From contig JAYSRU010000186.1 of the NCBI GenBank assembly GCA_043720875.1, positions 1 through 32,790 on the forward strand: 32,790 bases of DNA, read 5' to 3'. Source of the DNA: JAYSRU01 sp043720875. Its GTDB lineage: Bacteria > Bacteroidota > Bacteroidia > Flavobacteriales_D > Crocinitomicaceae. The position numbers and the translations under genes are program-made. Below the pieces are notes generated by a model. The model was not told where the DNA came from and did not search any database. It worked only from the letters and a program-made list of their open reading frames with translations. Shown here one piece after another: positions 32,553-32,790 of the stretch. The stretch's first letter is position 1. Each line of letters opens with the position of its first letter.

Positions 32553-32790
32553 ATGAAAAAATTCATAAACACTATACCTACATCGTTCACGATACTTGAA
32601 TCACTCAAAAAAATGGATGAAATCAAGTTGAAACTATTAATAATCGTTGATGGGAATATATTTAAAGGCGTTTTAAGTATTGGAGACATTCAACGGGCTA
32701 TAATCAACCAGGTGGATCTTAACCAGGAGACAAGCTCAATTACGAGACAAATTATCACGGTCTGTACTGTTGAAGATTCATCGGAATTTG
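32553..32790 (+). CDS. CBS-domain sugar nucleotidyltransferase, PtmE-like (5' part only)
   Basis: The frame starts at the ATG directly after the preceding stop codon and is open to the window edge, giving 79 residues. They read as a first CBS domain: TILESLKKMDE, then LLIIVDGNIFKGVLSIGDIQRAI and a stretch with TVCTVEDSSE. In legionaminic-acid clusters a CBS pair fused N-terminally to a nucleotidyltransferase domain marks PtmE (GlcN-1-phosphate guanylyltransferase). Position as the fifth gene of the LegB-like operon supports this. The catalytic domain lies beyond the window, so the fusion itself is not seen; a different CBS-domain enzyme is possible. Confidence 0.65.
   Translation, partial: MKKFINTIPTSFTILESLKKMDEIKLKLLIIVDGNIFKGVLSIGDIQRAIINQVDLNQETSSITRQIITVCTVEDSSEF

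Noticed and set aside
1..32790. tRNA, rRNA, CRISPR array, integrase or attachment site
   Set aside because: None was seen on reading both strands. I could not run covariance or repeat-finding tools, so a weak non-coding RNA may be missed.

Overview
The window is AT-rich DNA from a member of the Bacteroidota, most likely Flavobacteriales. Four things point there: proteins with SprB-type repeats and type IX secretion (T9SS) C-terminal domains, a TonB-dependent receptor carrying an N-terminal carboxypeptidase-like domain, PorV/PorQ and DUF4783 family proteins, and many copies of the Bacteroidota promoter box TAnnTTTG placed just before genes. No tRNA, rRNA, CRISPR array, transposase or phage gene was seen, and no gene-free stretch exceeds 300 bases.

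Layout. 1-900: the 3' end of a secreted SprB-repeat adhesin and its terminator. 903-4326: two overlapping membrane/glycan genes (GT2 glycosyltransferase and a lysylphosphatidylglycerol-synthase-like membrane protein), ruvC in the opposite direction, then a greA-HIT pair. 4355-13762: a three-gene outer-membrane operon on the minus strand (TonB-dependent receptor, 1433-residue surface protein, PorV/PorQ-like barrel), with a promoter and a terminator. 13753-14497: two small lipoprotein genes starting back to back on overlapping bases. 14641-18910: housekeeping genes (ahcY, a DUF4783 protein, rlmH, a GT4 glycosyltransferase, rdgB). 18963-23125: translation genes rplM-rpsI-rpsB-tsf, a terminator, then pyrH-frr. 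23187-24548: an unrecognised polytopic membrane protein. 24568-32790: a surface-sugar locus of two divergent operons.

The surface-sugar locus is the most interesting part. The minus-strand arm encodes a GT4 glycosyltransferase, a HisH-like glutaminase, a HisF-like ammonia channel protein and a WbpG/PseA-type N-acetyl-sugar amidotransferase, together a machine for turning an acetamido group into an acetamidino group. The plus-strand arm encodes a LegB-like 4,6-dehydratase, a DegT-type aminotransferase, an ATP-grasp ligase, a NeuD/PglD-like hexapeptide protein without the usual His-Asp/Glu pair, and the start of a CBS-domain protein resembling the PtmE sugar-1-phosphate guanylyltransferase. This suggests an amidinated legionaminic-acid-like nonulosonic acid whose N-acyl group may be installed by the ATP-grasp enzyme; synthase, hydrolase and CMP-transferase genes would be expected beyond the right edge. 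Other points of note are the dedicated receptor/cargo/PorV-like cassette with a perfect 16-bp palindrome at its predicted transcription start, and a membrane-protein gene whose natural N-terminus has no standard start codon.
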